From positions 416,001-480,000 of the forward strand of contig BSQZ01000012.1 in assembly GCA_033239005.1 (NCBI GenBank): 64,000 bases of DNA, written 5' to 3'. The notes beneath the pieces are model-generated. The model searched no databases. It worked only from the letters and a program-made list of their open reading frames with translations, and was not told the origin of the DNA. Position 1 is the stretch's first letter; each line of letters opens with the position of its first letter. This stretch comes from Lamellibrachia satsuma (Eukaryota > Annelida > Polychaeta > Sabellida > Siboglinidae). This document shows, in pieces, positions 11,019 to 24,788 of the stretch. The position numbers and the translations under genes are program-made.

Positions 11019-12501
11019 AGTGCCTGCAAATGCCGATCCAGAATTATTGAAGAGCGCAACCACGTCTAAAAAGCACGAGAATGTTTTACAAGTATGTTCA
11101 AGGCGTAACCAACTCCACAAAGACGCAATGCGATTTCTGTTTTATTATTTGAATACAATTTAACAATAGTTCCTACGTCACTATGTCACCACTGTTGATT
11201 AGGCGGGGGATAAGAAAAAAGATAAATTAATTACTACTGTATTTATCTTTTGCAATAGTGTGCGATGCGATGGTTATATCACGCTATAGCGCTTGTTCTG
11301 GATTGTTCTTGCATCGAATTGTGCACCATCAGCAATAAAAATAAAAACTGAGAATAAAAAACCGCATAAATGAATGAACGACTCGGCGTTGGCGCCACGG
11401 TGGGGATTTCCCCAGGCGCGGCGTCAAACTCTCGGATGCCTGGGAAACCACTAGACTGCGAGCCGGGTAAAACCACGACAGCTGCGACGCCAATTAAATG
11501 CCACCGCTCATATGTCACCTGTCACAGTTAACTGGGAACTTTTATCACGGAGCGGCGGTAACGCCGACATTATGAAAGGGAGACACCGTGACAAACGGCA
11601 CGACGCACGCACGCACGCCCGCAGATCTGTCACGATGCCGACTTTAATACGACGTCCGCGCGCTGTCACGATGACGGGGCGTGCAACAAGAGCGCGTAAG
11701 CACGCACACACACACCCACTCACGCGCGGATCCACCACACACGCGACATTTGACATTTGAGAAGGGGATACGGGAGTACATCGTGACTAACGATGACAGT
11801 CGCTAGGGGTTGTCATCGCCAGATTGTCTGCGATTGCATTCTCTCACGGACTGCAGCTTCTGGCGATTGTATCAGCCAGAGCGTCTTGTTTCTCTTCGTA
11901 CGTCACGTATGACGTTTGTTACCAATGCCTATGGGCGCGTAGAGATATTGTGGTGTGAGTCCGCAGAAACATAGTCCAATGTACAGGACATTGATCAATA
12001 TAGTGGGAATTAGCGCTTTTAAAAATGCTGTATTATTATTATTAATCATTCGCATAAACCTTCACACAAACGTTGCCATCGATAATGTACATTAAGTCTC
12101 TTAAATCTCGCAGTTTAGTGTTATATTCAATTACTTTGATTATCAGTTAATTGAAGAATGCAAAAAATATGTACAGTGGCCAAAATCGATGGGAGATATT
12201 TCCGTCTGGGCGATGACTGACACGGTGCTTATCTGTATCTACAGGGGCAAATCAAACACATATATATTTCCACGAAACGTGTTATCTTCCGTTTTAACGT
12301 TTCACAAATAGAAATGCCCCGATAGCGCGATATTGACGTCTGAGCAACAAAAAGAGTAGTTGCGTACGAGTGGCGAGCAGAGTAAACTCCACGCGCACTC
12401 GAATTCCCCAGCCCAATGTATGACTATGCCGACGAATTGTAGGCAAAACATAATTATTTCTTACCTCAGATCTGAGTCGGAGCTATTAATTTAAGATTTA
12501 A

Positions 12502-12785
<284 letters not shown>

Positions 12786-12922
12786 CTAATCTCCCTATAT
12801 GTGTATTCTGTTACTTACCATCTGCACACTCTCATCAAGAAGCACATAAAATGTGCTGCAATAATTGATTGCAAGTTTATCGTCGAATATTGTCATTATT
12901 TATTTTATATGTGTCTTTATTG

Positions 12923-13519
12923 TCAGGTAACGTTAGTGATATACCGGGGGTGAGAATTAATATAGGCATAAAATAAACGTATGTTTATGACTTTTAATAT
13001 AATTTCAAATAGCCTCGTAAAAACTACGGTTTCGGTGGACAAGATCGTTGCCTCTTCCTGGAAACGAAAGTCAAGCCTCTTGCCCACGTGACCTCTCCAC
13101 ATTCTGACCCACATTGCGAGCTGTGACAGGTGCGTTTTGCTGCTCCCGTTAATGACAACGACCAATGGCGCCGCTTCCGGCGTGGCTAGTGCCGCCGTTT
13201 TCATGACAACGGAAGACGACAAATGTATGTTTGTAATAGACGAGCCGTGTAACAAACCATCAACATATACATTAAACATACTCAATAATTGATAAAGCTC
13301 GCATACAAAAACACTGCTGAAAAACACATGAACGCATATATAGGTGGTCGAAAATGTTGTGCTTGGATTTGTGCTCCCAAACGACGTATTAACTGTACTG
13401 TAACTTAATATTATCGATAATTGTAACGTCGTGATTATGACGACGATAAAAATAGCAACAATGGCTAACCAGACCAAACAGCCGAATAATAGTAACAGCC
13501 GCCGTAGCAACAGCTGCAA
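12923..13519 (-). CDS. Unrecognised 198-codon open frame (possible membrane protein)
   Basis: I do not recognise this frame. It begins with a very hydrophobic stretch of about 35 residues (LLLRRLLLLFGCLVWLAIVA and following Ile/Val-rich residues) that would form a membrane anchor. A mixed C-terminal part follows, without repeats or Cys pattern. Its length is only modestly above what chance would give in 64 kb read in six frames, and there is no obvious promoter, homologous copy or splice context. It is listed because it is one of the longest non-repeat frames here. Most likely it is not a gene. Confidence 0.15.
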   Translation of the reverse strand: MQLLLRRLLLLFGCLVWLAIVAIFIVVIITTLQLSIILSYSTVNTSFGSTNPSTTFSTTYICVHVFFSSVFVCELYQLLSMFNVYVDGLLHGSSITNIHLSSSVVMKTAALATPEAAPLVVVINGSSKTHLSQLAMWVRMWRGHVGKRLDFRFQEEATILSTETVVFTRLFEIILKVINIRLFYAYINSHPRYITNVT

Positions 13520-15000
13520 TTAGACACGTACATATTGTGGATGCATTGATAGAAAATGAATAAGGTAACCCCAATTCCGTGGTAAATAGGGAGATATACG
13601 CCGAAGCAAAAACAACTTGATTCAGTGATAAGCGTACCCAGTAAACCGATAGAATGATGAATGCCCGCAGCCATTGAAATAATTCATCGCGACGCTACTA
13701 CAAGTAAACATCGACATGAAACCTTACACGCGCCGTTTTGTGGCTTTAATAACCGCCGTCACCGCCGAGCGAGGCGGTGCAATGTGGCACCGAACCACGA
13801 TGCCGTAAACAAGGCTTCCAGTTGTGTTCGGCGATATTTTCATTTCCCGAAGCGCTCCGAATGGCAACGTGACCTTCAGTGGTAAATCATGATGCGGGAT
13901 TCGAGCGTCGCGCAACGAAAATGTGCTTTGGCAGCGCGCCAACTGAGCCGGTCGATTTTACGACGTTGATCGATTTCTGCGCGCCGTGCGAGCCGTCGGG
14001 TCGCCGCTAGAGAGCTCTGTCATCAAGACCACTGGGTCAGGCCCACTCGACCGCGTGTTTACATAAATATTATTATCTAACATTCCATTTGCACCCAAAC
14101 AAACATGGTTGATGAGTGTACGCTAAAGATGGTTTGCTATAACAAAATAATCATAGTCTGCAGTAATGGCAAGGGTCTAAAATAGTCCTACAAAACATAT
14201 CAGAAGGGCCACCTAAAAAACAACAGCGGTGCCAGTTGTACAGTCCTTTTGCATGCGAATTTACCAAAAAACATCGTCTTTTCAATGTTGCTCAAAAACT
14301 TACAATTTCAATATTGCTCAGAAATAACGTAGCCAATTCGCTATGCAAATGTATGCGCTAATACAACATTATGCAACGTCCTCGCGCAAGTTCACATACT
14401 GCTCGTACCTGTGTACTGTGGCATGCATAGGTGACGTTTCCTTCGTTACATTATTATTATATGTTTAATTATATTTGGTTTCTCGAAATTGGCTGTTGAC
14501 ATGTTTGAATTAAGTGCATATATAGTAACCTATGTAAGCCATTTATCGCAGGCGTACGACGTTGTTAAAGCGCTGATAGGAAGACTGGTGTTTGCGTTGA
14601 TGCGTTTTGTTTTTGGAGCGATTTGCATTGACGAAACAGACATAGAACGATTGCACGAAGAACTGTCATTCGTCTCTCTCTACTCGGGACATTTGACATT
14701 TCCATGTTCTAAAGATGTACGCAGCGTCGTTAGCAATTATTCCTAGGCTCGTCTGACACTCGCGAGTTACCGCGGATATTGCCGGGCTTGTATTTATAAT
14801 AGTTTGAAAAATACATCAGTGACGGATAAAATTAAACCTGTGGTAATGTGTTTCATCAGAACAATAGTTTTGTTGGTAAATTGTACTGAAGAGATCCATA
14901 GTTGAATAAAATGTGTTATTGATTTTGTGATTTATTGATATCTGGTCAATTGTATTTTGAGCAAATCAGTAATTTAACGACATGTGCCATCGATATTGTG
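13520..15000. other. Stretch with no supported feature
   Basis: Mixed-composition DNA. Short open frames at 13661-13885 and 14489-14746 have no recognisable motif. A small hairpin, ACCGCC...GGCGGT, lies near 13758-13780. I see no gene. Confidence 0.6.
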
Positions 15001-15028
15001 ATTAATTGAATGATTGATTGATTTGGTG

Positions 15029-15238
15029 AGTGAGTGAGTGAGTGAGTGAGTGAGTGAGTGAGTGAGTGAGTGAGTGAGTGGGTGAGAAAGTGTGAGTGAG
15101 AAAGAGTGAGTGAATGAGTGAGTGAGTGAGTATTGAGTGAGTGAGTGAGTGAGTGAGTTAGTGAGTATTGAGAGAGTGAGTGAGTGAGTGAGTGAGTGAA
15201 TGAGTGAGTGAGTGAGGTGACTGAGTGAATGAGTGAGT
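15029..15238. repeat. (GAGT)n tetranucleotide array, interrupted
   Basis: About 200 bp of GTGA/GAGT repeats with interruptions such as GAGAAAG and TATTGAG. Arrays of this kind are frequent in marine invertebrate genomes. The stretch 15240-17470 that follows has no feature I can support. Confidence 0.92.
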
Positions 15239-17470
15239 CAATTAGATATTAAATGCGCACATGTGTGAATATTGTTTACGCGAAGAGACTCGCCTGGTCC
15301 CGTTCAATTCGACCTTCACATCCAGCGACCTTCGTACTTTGGCCTCATCTCGTCGATTTCACGGACAATTGAAACCAAAGTCAAGAACGACCAAGTCGTG
15401 TCTGTCGATTTTAACATTTTTCGTATTCAACGGGCATGAAGCGTAATTACATTGTAACGCTAAACTGCACTACGATTGACTTGTGTGAAAACAATTATTT
15501 ACACATTTAAAATGAAAACGATGTTCGATCAGAATTTATTTGGACGTTTGATATTGCTAAACCAAGGAATTGAATGGATTGTTGTAATCACGACATGTGT
15601 TACTGGATGACGCGATTATGGAATTTTTTTCTTCATAATTGTGAACCAAAATTAATAGGTTGTAACAAATTCATCTGCTTGGCACGCGTACACTGCTTAT
15701 TCCCATTTGTGTTGGGAATACTGTCCGCCGATGGCATTTGAATCTGACATTTAAAAAATAGTTTAATGAATGCTTTCATGCTTATTTCCATTTAAATTTC
15801 AGTTCAGAATATGTTCTGATATTTGAATTTTACAATGATACCAAACGTGTTTGAACGATTCTAAAAACTTATTGTATTTTATCAAACAAATGAGAAAAAT
15901 AAACAGCTAATGAAAGAATTGAAACAACAAATAAAAAATATTTTATGAGTAATAACAAGTAAATGGTTGACACGTATTACACGTAGAGTTCTCGGATAGG
16001 GTAAGTGTTTTGTATAAACACGAATCACACGCATGCTGTATTATGTTAATGGTTTTGCAACAGTTTCCTATTGTAACTGGTGACTTTAATTGCACCATTA
16101 GCTGATAACTAGAACTGCACTATCACTTATTATAATATTTGAATATTAATTATCACCAGTGGCCTTAGAGAAAGTTCAACCGAATTCACTGCTGGGGGAT
16201 TAATCAGAACACAGCATCATTTCTAATAATATAATGCATTCTTCGTTAATGCATTGATACCACACAGGGCCTATCCATCATAGCAGAATCACTGCACCCG
16301 AAAAAGGTGGACACTAGAGTCTACATTATGAAAAATGTCGAACATAGACCAGCCATGCAACGAGTTTCTTGCCCACATGACATATGGAACGAGTTACTTT
16401 GAGTGGAGATCTTGTTAAAATGTGGTATTTTCTTCCGCGAAAAATACACGTCACCTCTGCAGAAGGTGTCATTTTCACGCACGTCATGCACGCTCGTGAC
16501 ATTTTGTTTCGCGTGCAAACTTGTGACCTACAGGCACCTCTATTATCGCTGGAATTACTGCCAAGAACACTGGCTGTCCATACAACTGACGCCTTCCAGG
16601 AAATTGTCGCACGATGCCTAGTTACGGCTTCACAATAACTTGACGTGCGTCTCAAGACATTACTACATCTGCAAATTGAATAGTCGGGAAAGGATCTTTA
16701 CTTTTCTTGCGCACGCTACGAATTAACCAGTCACGGTGTTGTGATTGTGCTACAACGATTGCATTACAATTGCATTACAGTGAATGATCGTGTTACTGTA
16801 ATATTACCATGTTACAAACTATCAGTGTATAGTGAGTGAACCATGTAAAATGGTTTTCCGAAGTTCTTCGATTGCTTGGAAACAGACCACAAATAAATGG
16901 GCGTTACAATCGCACAGGTTTTATTTTTCTATTTTTAGTCGTACATTTGCCGTCCGCGTACTTTATGGTAGGGTCCATTATTCCTGGAATCGTTAACTAG
17001 CTCGCTGCTGCTAAGTAACGGTACTTGGTAGCGTGTCTCAAGAACTATCGCGGTCTGACCCGACATTTAAGTAACAATTAAACGTTCGCGCGTGGTCTTC
17101 CTCGAAATGTCACCGCAGATGTAATCAAGCCTGAAGTGTTAACAACACTCCCCGGTTTGGCAGCAATCTAATTAGAACATACTTTCTACAAATCGGAACT
17201 GACTAATTAGTCGACGTCACGTGTGGACCCTGTTGATTAGGAATATCTTCGTCGCGTCGTTGGTTATCCCTACTTTCCGGGTGCATGACTGTGCTGGTTG
17301 TGAAAGTCTAAAGCCGGTAAATGTCACCGAGGGCGCCACCGGGCGGCGTAGGAACAACTACATTCCGCCTGGCGTAATGCGCATGCGTCAGAGAATGCGT
17401 GCAACAATAGCGCCTGCTGGTGAAATAATAATACTACCTATGTCGATGGTACGAGCTCATAATTATACCA

Positions 17471-17506
17471 GTATCGTGTTCCAGTATCGTGTTCCAGTAT
17501 CGTGCA
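17471..17506. repeat. Three tandem 14-bp copies of CAGTATCGTGTTCC
   Basis: Short perfect tandem triplication, probably replication slippage. No function is suggested. Confidence 0.7.
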
Positions 17507-17993
17507 TAGGCATTAATGCAATTTAGCGCCATCTGCCGGAAACGCATCCGTCCATTTGTCCGACCATACAGCTGTAGGCCTACATAATGTATACCGGACT
17601 GTCCGCAACAATAGACACTATTACTCTTATAGAGACAGAGATATTACTCATTTACTTTAGTGTGTTACCTCCGTCTGTTGACAGGGAAATTGGGATCCAA
17701 AAATCTGCCATTCCTAACTTGGTTATTGTGATGGAATTTTAGATAATTGGCATTGCAACATCGTATATTTTAATGAAAATATAGCATATGTATCATCTTG
17801 TTATCAGCGGACAAGCGTAATGAATCTTGAAATGAAAATTAACTCATTCGTAATTTGAGTACCAGAACATGATAAAAACACGTTCCTTTGAGTAGGTGGA
17901 TGAAATAAAATACGTAACAAACAACCACTTTTTATAGATGACGTATTTACCGTTTCGGGATGCAAGTCATGTTTACTCTCGACATGTTATGGG

Positions 17994-18031
17994 CGTGCGT
18001 GCGTGCGTGCGTGTGTGCGTGCGTGCGTGCC
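17994..18031. repeat. (GCGT)n microsatellite
   Basis: Short tetranucleotide array with one GTGT interruption. Confidence 0.85.
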
Positions 18032-18239
18032 CGCATGTTGGCCATAGCGGGTATCAAATGACGTACGCTGGCACTGGTAACGGGAGACCGCCCGGGTATT
18101 TATGATGGTAATAAATATCTGGTAGGCGACGCGAAAATGTCGTCTCCCGGTGCGCAAGAAAAACTATCCGCTGGTACGCTGAATAGTTGTACACAGAGGC
18201 CGAGCTGTTTCTACGAGATCCGCTAGATGGCGCGTTGTT

Positions 18240-18700
18240 GTAACCGAGACCATCATGTTGGGCCTCTTGAAAGGGTTCCCTTCCTAATGGGAGAGGCCAA
18301 TTAATTTTGTATTGCTGCACTGCATTGGTTGTTAATGTTCGCCACTGTCCTCGAACCCAAACTTTGTTCCCAACTTTCCGTCCTCTTCTGCCTTTCTGAC
18401 AATTCATCATCGTGCAGTCTTTCCACCTTGACCAAGCACCTTCTCCCTCACGTCGCAGTGTCACCGTCTCGGCTCTTTTTGAGGGTCGACGTTCTTCCAT
18501 CCGCGCCAAGTGCAGCGCCTCTTTCACCAAACTCCTTGAGTATTAACTTTTCTATTAATTAAACCAATCGCTCATGAGGTCATCCGACATCCACTCCCAA
18601 CACTCTATCGGGATGTATCCACCATTTTTGCTCCGTAATTCTCCGGATACAGTTGTTGCTCTGTCAAAGACACCGTCTCCAGATCGCATAGTAGTGGACT
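18240..18700 (-). pseudogene. Unidentified protein-like remnant on the minus strand
   Basis: Read on the minus strand, about 18560-18700 gives a protein-like segment (GGYIPIECWEWMSDDLMSDW). After a short gap with three stops it resumes in the same frame as LVKEALHLARMEERRPSKRA and continues with QWRTLTTNAVQQYKI. Two coding-looking blocks held in one frame around a stop cluster suggest a decayed open frame, possibly from a mobile element. I do not recognise the family. The open frame extends to 18054, but its last third looks like chance sequence. Confidence 0.3.
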
Positions 18701-18804
18701 AACGAGCCAATTGTGTGACATGTTTTTTATATATACAATTATTGCCAAAAAAATCCTTACACAAATAACCTTAACAACAAAGAAACATGACTATTCCTGT
18801 GCGA

Positions 18805-18968
18805 AAATTACATTTCCCCGGATTCAATCTACAATCCACTTTAACACCGCACGCATGATGTTACTATCGGACCAAACAGAAACGACGTTGCCCAAATACC
18901 TCCTTGTGAAATGCGGTCGCCACGAAATGCAAGACACATTTCCCCGGATTCAATCTACAGAAATATTT
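18805..18968. repeat. Dispersed repeat copy 1 (with a local duplication)
   Basis: CATTTCCCCGGATTCAATCT occurs twice, about 126 bp apart. Between them lies a block (GCACGCATGATGTTACTATC, then CCACGAAATGCAA) that recurs in diverged form at 19803-19880. No termini or coding content are visible. Confidence 0.55.
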
Positions 18969-19797
18969 CTGTGTAAGAAATTATTACACCAGCAGCGCAA
19001 TTAATTTGGCGTAATCTAGACCAGAGGCTTCCGGTGACTGTATACCACAGTTCAAGAAAGAAGTGAAATTTCAGGGATGGTAACTAGAATGAGCGATGCT
19101 ATTCGAAAAACATATTTTGTTAATAAAACATTGCACAGGGAGTGTTCACTCATCACGCACCGTGAACATAAACTGTTGATGGTCTTGTTTCCCAGGTTGT
19201 ATGAGTCAGAGAATGTCATTACGAAATGTCACACGTTCGATCACATTAATCTTGTTGACAAAAACAAGTGGACGCCATGTAGCGTCCGCATGATTCACTT
19301 ACGAGAACGTAGGCAGTGGGCACGCACGAACGGACACACCCTTCAGAGGTGTACGTCCTGTTTACAAACACTACCCGCGTGATTTCAAGAGGCAGGTGTT
19401 TTCTCCGAATAGGCACACCCCATCATGGGTAAGCACCCGTTGCCCTCTCGCCCTAGGGCTCGATCAAGGGCCAAGGACGCGCGTCAAACTGACACGGGCA
19501 ACTATTATAATGAGGCCGCGTGGCAACTGTTAATTTACATCACAGCGGGTTGGATCCGGGGTGACAGCCAGACCGAGGGTTTGGTTACCCAAGGGACGCT
19601 CCTCCGCGTCCAAGCGGGCACCCATCCGTTCGACACTGACATTTGAGTTGCTACTGCTTCAAACACTGCTGATGCTTTTATCGTTTATTTTATCAGCAGA
19701 AGATGATATTGTGTCTTCCATAGTCGATTCCTGTATTTGTGTTTTCGTTCTGATGTGTTTTGTGCTATTTGTACGGACGCTATGTATACACACTTGA

Positions 19798-19882
19798 ACA
19801 ATGCACGCATGGTGTTATTATCGGACCAGACACAACAAAATACCCCCTTTGTGATATGCGATCTCCACGAAATGCAAAGGAG
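19798..19882. repeat. Dispersed repeat copy 2
   Basis: Diverged copy of the 18.85 kb block, sharing GCACGCATGRTGTTAYTATC with GGACCA, then TGYGRTCKCCACGAAATGCAA. Both copies are in the same orientation. Element class unknown. Otherwise 18970-20390 has only unrecognised short frames, including one at 19425-19646. Confidence 0.5.
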
Positions 19883-20393
19883 TAGACAAGTCTTGTGTAT
19901 TCCAGGTGTGTCGTGTAACAGTGAGGCCCGTGTCTAGGAGCCATACACATTTACATCGTCTATGAGGTTCCTTCGCGAGATCAAATTCGATTCGTCTGAA
20001 ACCACCTGTATTCTTGGCAATGTTTCCCTCCCCCTGGCCTACACTGGTGCCATGTCAAACCAGTCACTGCTTGAAGAAACTCAGCCTCTGACTTTCAGTA
20101 CAGTTCAATAAGTATGGTTTCCTTCTACAAATATGCTGAATACTTAGAAGTTGTTACGAGCAATTTTACATAACAAATTGGGGGCATTGTCCTAGCTCTT
20201 TAATTTGATCCTCTCTTTTTGTATTTCCCATCCTAACTGATCTGCCTAATTCGTTTACTGCCTCTTACACAATACGGGTTTGTTTTGTGAACGTATAGAT
20301 AGCCTCAAGTAAATATAGCAGTCCGTTTTCAGTACTCTTTTTTAATATTATATGCTTCCATGTTAATCTTCATATTTTAGCCATTTGTGAGTA

Positions 20394-20600
20394 ATTCATG
20401 AAGTAACACATGACTGTGCCGATACAGAAGTAACACATGACTGGGCCGATACAGAAGTAACACATGACTGGGCCGATACAGAAGTAACACATGACTGGGC
20501 CAATACAGAAGTAACACACGACTGGGCCGATACAGAAGTAACACATGACTAGGCCGATACAGATGTAACACATGACTGGGCTTGCCGAATGCCGATACAG
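20394..20600. repeat. 27-bp minisatellite, about 8 copies
   Basis: Unit GCCGATACAGAAGTAACACA with TGACTGG, spaced 27 bp (a multiple of 3, so both minus-strand frames read as a 9-residue repeat such as VMCYFCIGP). The open frames are repeat translations. No promoter or signal peptide supports a gene. 20610-22300 shows nothing I can support; a 154-codon frame at 21605-22069 is unrecognised. Confidence 0.9.
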
Positions 20601-22304
20601 AAGCAGACTTTCGGTTAGGATGCACTGCATGTTAATCCACCCAGAGCAGATGAATCCTAATCTGAACAGTAAGTCGGATTAAATAGAGCAGTAGACATGT
20701 TATGTCTTTTCCAGTCTGTCCCGTTCTAACAGGCCGCAATACTATTGTCATTTGAAACGCTGTCGCAATAGACTAGGGATTCTGCAATGTGCACAATTTC
20801 AGGGCAATATAGTGACACTTTTCTTGTGCCGTATGCAGTTGGTGCACTTTTCTGCCTTGTCAACTCAACCAGAATGCATGCCACTTAGCCAAATCCAATA
20901 TCTCCTACTTCTATTATTGATATTGTTCGAATTAATATCGTGTATTGTCCATTTTGTATGTTTTTAAACAGCTTAGCTTATTTCTCATATCGTGACCCAC
21001 AGATGGAGACTTCACTGACCGTACTGTAACACAAGTAATACGTAAACTGCACTGTAGTGAAAACTGCGCCTTTTGTGACAAGTGAAATTACAATTTGCCT
21101 AAGTTAGCCACTGTCGAAATTAATTATAATGGTAACAGAATATCATTAGCAGGCGTGCTACCTTGGTTTGTATTATTTTTGCATGGAAAATCCGGCATCA
21201 TCATTAATTGAGATCTATTTTAGTAGACTCCGTCAGCCAACGATGCTCGTGTTTCTTCCAAGGTAACTGTGTACATCTTAGCAATAACGAAGTGAAGACT
21301 GATTACGGCAGGGATTAAAACGCGACCATGCCCTGGACTGTAGATTAATAGGTTATCTAATTAATATTCAATCGCTGTTGAATAACTATCGACACTATCG
21401 ACCACACAATTACATACACACACACGTCATTTTAAAGCAAACAAGCATATGTTAAATAGAAAATACGAACTTGAACATTCTGCTTTAATTAGTCCTTTGT
21501 GCTTCAGCGAAAATGGAGACCCGTGGATTACAGCGTAATCACGGGCGGAAGGCCTTGTCGGATACGCCTCCGTCAAGCCTACTTACTCAGCTTCAGTTCC
21601 ATTATTGCTTCCATTTTCATTAACGCACTACATACCGGCTATTCTCCGTTTAATTTGTGATAAACCAAACACACAATATGCAATATTTAGGAAACACAAT
21701 CATCGCCCTTCTAAAGAAGATTGGCGGACGCCCACGAAGACCACAGGCTGGTCGCTAGTGGCGTTAAACTTATCCTTCACCTCCCCCGTCTTCTGGGCAA
21801 GCCTTCCGCGTCGATTCTCCAACCATTCCCACTCGCGCGATCGATCGCGATATTATAATGACGCCTCTCTACGGTACAGCGCGTTTATTGACGAGCGCGT
21901 CATGTTTATACTCGGCCGGTCTGAAGGCGACTCGTCCAATAACGAACACGCGAAGGCATTAGGCAAATTTATGGTAATTTATGGTAATGAGGTAGCGTTG
22001 CGACGTCGACGGCTTCGCTCACTGGGTCACTACCGTAAACAGACGAATGGAAGAGCGGCGCGCTCGTGAAACGCCGCGCATTGACGACACATGAATAAAG
22101 TAGCATTGGTTATAAAGGGACACGCCCTTTAAATAATTATCTACTGAAAGAAATAGAGATGTTCATATGTTTGAGGACCACCATGTAATGCGTAAGATAA
22201 CAAGTTAAATACATAAATGAATACATAGGCATTTTGCACGTAAGGGAATTTCCTGTTATTTCCCTTAAGGCAACGTCCCAGCATGTTGTTCCAGTTTTTC
22301 CTGT

Positions 22305-22368
22305 AACGGCAACTTTGTACTTAGTACGGCAACTTTGTACTTAGTACGGCAACTTTGTACTTAGTACA
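22305..22368. repeat. Three tandem 20-bp repeats with an internal palindrome
   Basis: CGGCAACTTTGTACTTAGTA is repeated three times. Each copy plus the next base forms the small palindrome GTACTTAGTAC. The flank to 23090 is featureless AT-rich DNA. Confidence 0.8.
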
Positions 22369-23092
22369 ATCTGGCAGAGTCTGTGTTGTTTTATTACAAA
22401 AAGTTTCGCTTTTTATATAAATGTTAGTCGTGGGACATTTGACCACTAGACCACTAGTGTACATTACCTAAAGAAAGTAACATGAAAAAGTAATCGAAAT
22501 AAAGTAACAGTTTTTTAGGAAAACAAGTGGCCTTTGTGGTTAACTTAAAAAAATTACGTTCCACCTGAAATGCTGATCGTGCCTGTGTGATCTTTGAGTG
22601 CATCTGTCATGATGCGACGAGTATTTACATGTTAGATAATGATTATTCAGTAAATGTGTCAATCAATATTCATCATCACCGGTTTGTAAACCACAAACAT
22701 ATCGGGAAACGTAGGTAATGGCAAGCACTGTTGATCAAGTAAAATAGTGATTGAAATATAGCAATCATATTAAAGTACTATTTTCTCCGATAAGGACATT
22801 ATAAAATCTTGATAAAGCGAAGATATGCCTGGCATTTGCTTGTTGAACTCTGCCATCAGAATCGCGCGCCAATGAGGTAGTTTAAGAAATTATTGAATTT
22901 AAAAAAAAAATATTGTAAAGTAATTGAAACCTCATTTAACATTCCTATATGTATACATATAGTTTAAATGATTTTGAGCGTGTGATTTCAACATTCATTC
23001 AATATATGTAATATATGTATGTGGCCTTGTATGCCTTCTTGGCACTTTTGCTTTATCCTTTGTTTATCAATTCACTTACTAATTTTAGTGTA

Positions 23093-23236
<144 letters not shown>

Positions 23237-23308
23237 ATTTTGCTGTGTAAACTCGTATTGTCCAATCGGTCATTCACTTATCTTGTGTATGCGCAATTTT
23301 ATGTTTTG

Positions 23309-24450
23309 GCAATAGGACATTTAGGAAATAGGACATTTTGCTACAACCATTGAAAATAATATGATACAACTATTGGAAATCATCAGAAAAAAAACAGCTT
23401 TATTATTTCAACTGTATTTAGTGGGTAATAATTACATTTTAAGATTTGTGAAATGTTGTTGTCTGGGACTTTTGTATGACACTGTGAAATAGAGTAAGAA
23501 TGAATGTGAGCTACAGTTGTATAATAAAGTGGCTAGCCTGAATGTTTGAAAAAATATTGTTAAATGGTTTAGCTCAATGCCAGGAAAAGGTCACGGAAAA
23601 GGTCGGTTTTGGCTACGAAAAAGTCACAAGGAAGTAAAGTCACACCATTGTGTTATTCGAAAACTGTGTTTATGCTAAATAAAAAGGTACAGTGACATTT
23701 TCACAGACAATTGAGTGCAATAATGTTTGATGATTAAGACGAATATCCCCCGTGTATATGCATACAGTATTTCTGAGGACATAGTTAGATTTTAACACAC
23801 AATTATTAAGTGAAAATGTGTATTATTAATTGACTACAGTGTAGTACTTAGCACTGCATATTGGTTTTAATTTATTTAAACATCGCTGACAGCTGTTACA
23901 CTGTAACGTTCATGTAGCCTGTTTCATTAAATAAACATTGGATTGTAACCATCAACATACTCTGACTTAGACTGGGTGGTCAGCCTCCAACGGCCTCCAA
24001 CAACAGAGTCAGCTTTGAACGTAGCTTCTCATGTGACACTAACAAAACAGTAAAGGTGGTCAAACACATCTGTATGCATGTATCAGTGTATAGGTGTTGT
24101 TGTATTTGGTATTTCAACTTATTTATAAATAAAAATAATTATATAGTATACATTTTATGTGACTCAAATCGACAAAATGCGTTTAGAATAAAACAGTAAC
24201 AAAGAATTTGTTTCTGATTATTTTCAATGATTGTACCAAAATGTCCTATAACCAAAATGTTATATTACAAAAGTAGCTTATTGCCATAATGTTCTATTGC
24301 CAAAATGTTCTATTACCAAAATAGCTTCTTGCCATATTATGTTGCCAAAATGTTCTATTACAAGATAGCTTCTTGCCATGTTATATTGTCAAAATGTATG
24401 TGGTTCAACTGTCCAGGGCCAAAGTGTCCTTTACCAAAATGTCCCACATT
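23309..24450. mobile_element. Possible non-autonomous element with inverted AGGACATTTTG-rich ends
   Basis: The left edge carries GGCAATAGGACATTTAGGAA and ATAGGACATTTTG. The right edge carries the inverse, CCAAAATGTCCTATAACC (near 24236), and several CCAAAATGTTCTAT and CCAAAATGTCCCA copies up to about 24450. The interior is AT-rich and non-coding. Opposite-facing arrays of one motif suggest a foldback-type element, but no target duplication could be fixed, so this is tentative. Confidence 0.3.
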
Positions 24451-24788
24451 CCCATTCAGCCACACTAAAGCCACGTGTTAAAACCTCGCAACACAATATA
24501 ATTTATTCGCACCAGGTCTGTCTCAGTTTGATTTATAAAACAACATTGAATGAACGAGATTGTGATAGACATTCCGTAACCAAAATAGCTGGCAGCAACA
24601 TAATATAGGCAGTGTTTTGTTATGTGCAGCGCAGAATGTCATACGTGAAATAAACCAGTTTTTCGTCGATATTCTTATTGAATAAATCACACATATCTAT
24701 ATACGGGCAGAGCGGGATACCTTACGGGCGATTTGCTTTTAAAATACTACATTTTGTAGAGGTACGGTCCAATACGAATGGGTTTAAT

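Noticed and set aside
11508..11760. Two 82-codon genes on opposite strands
   Set aside because: Mirror open frames produced by CpG-rich composition, with no recognisable motif on either.
21605..22069. A 154-residue protein
   Set aside because: No domain, composition or splice context supports it, and its length is compatible with chance in this window.
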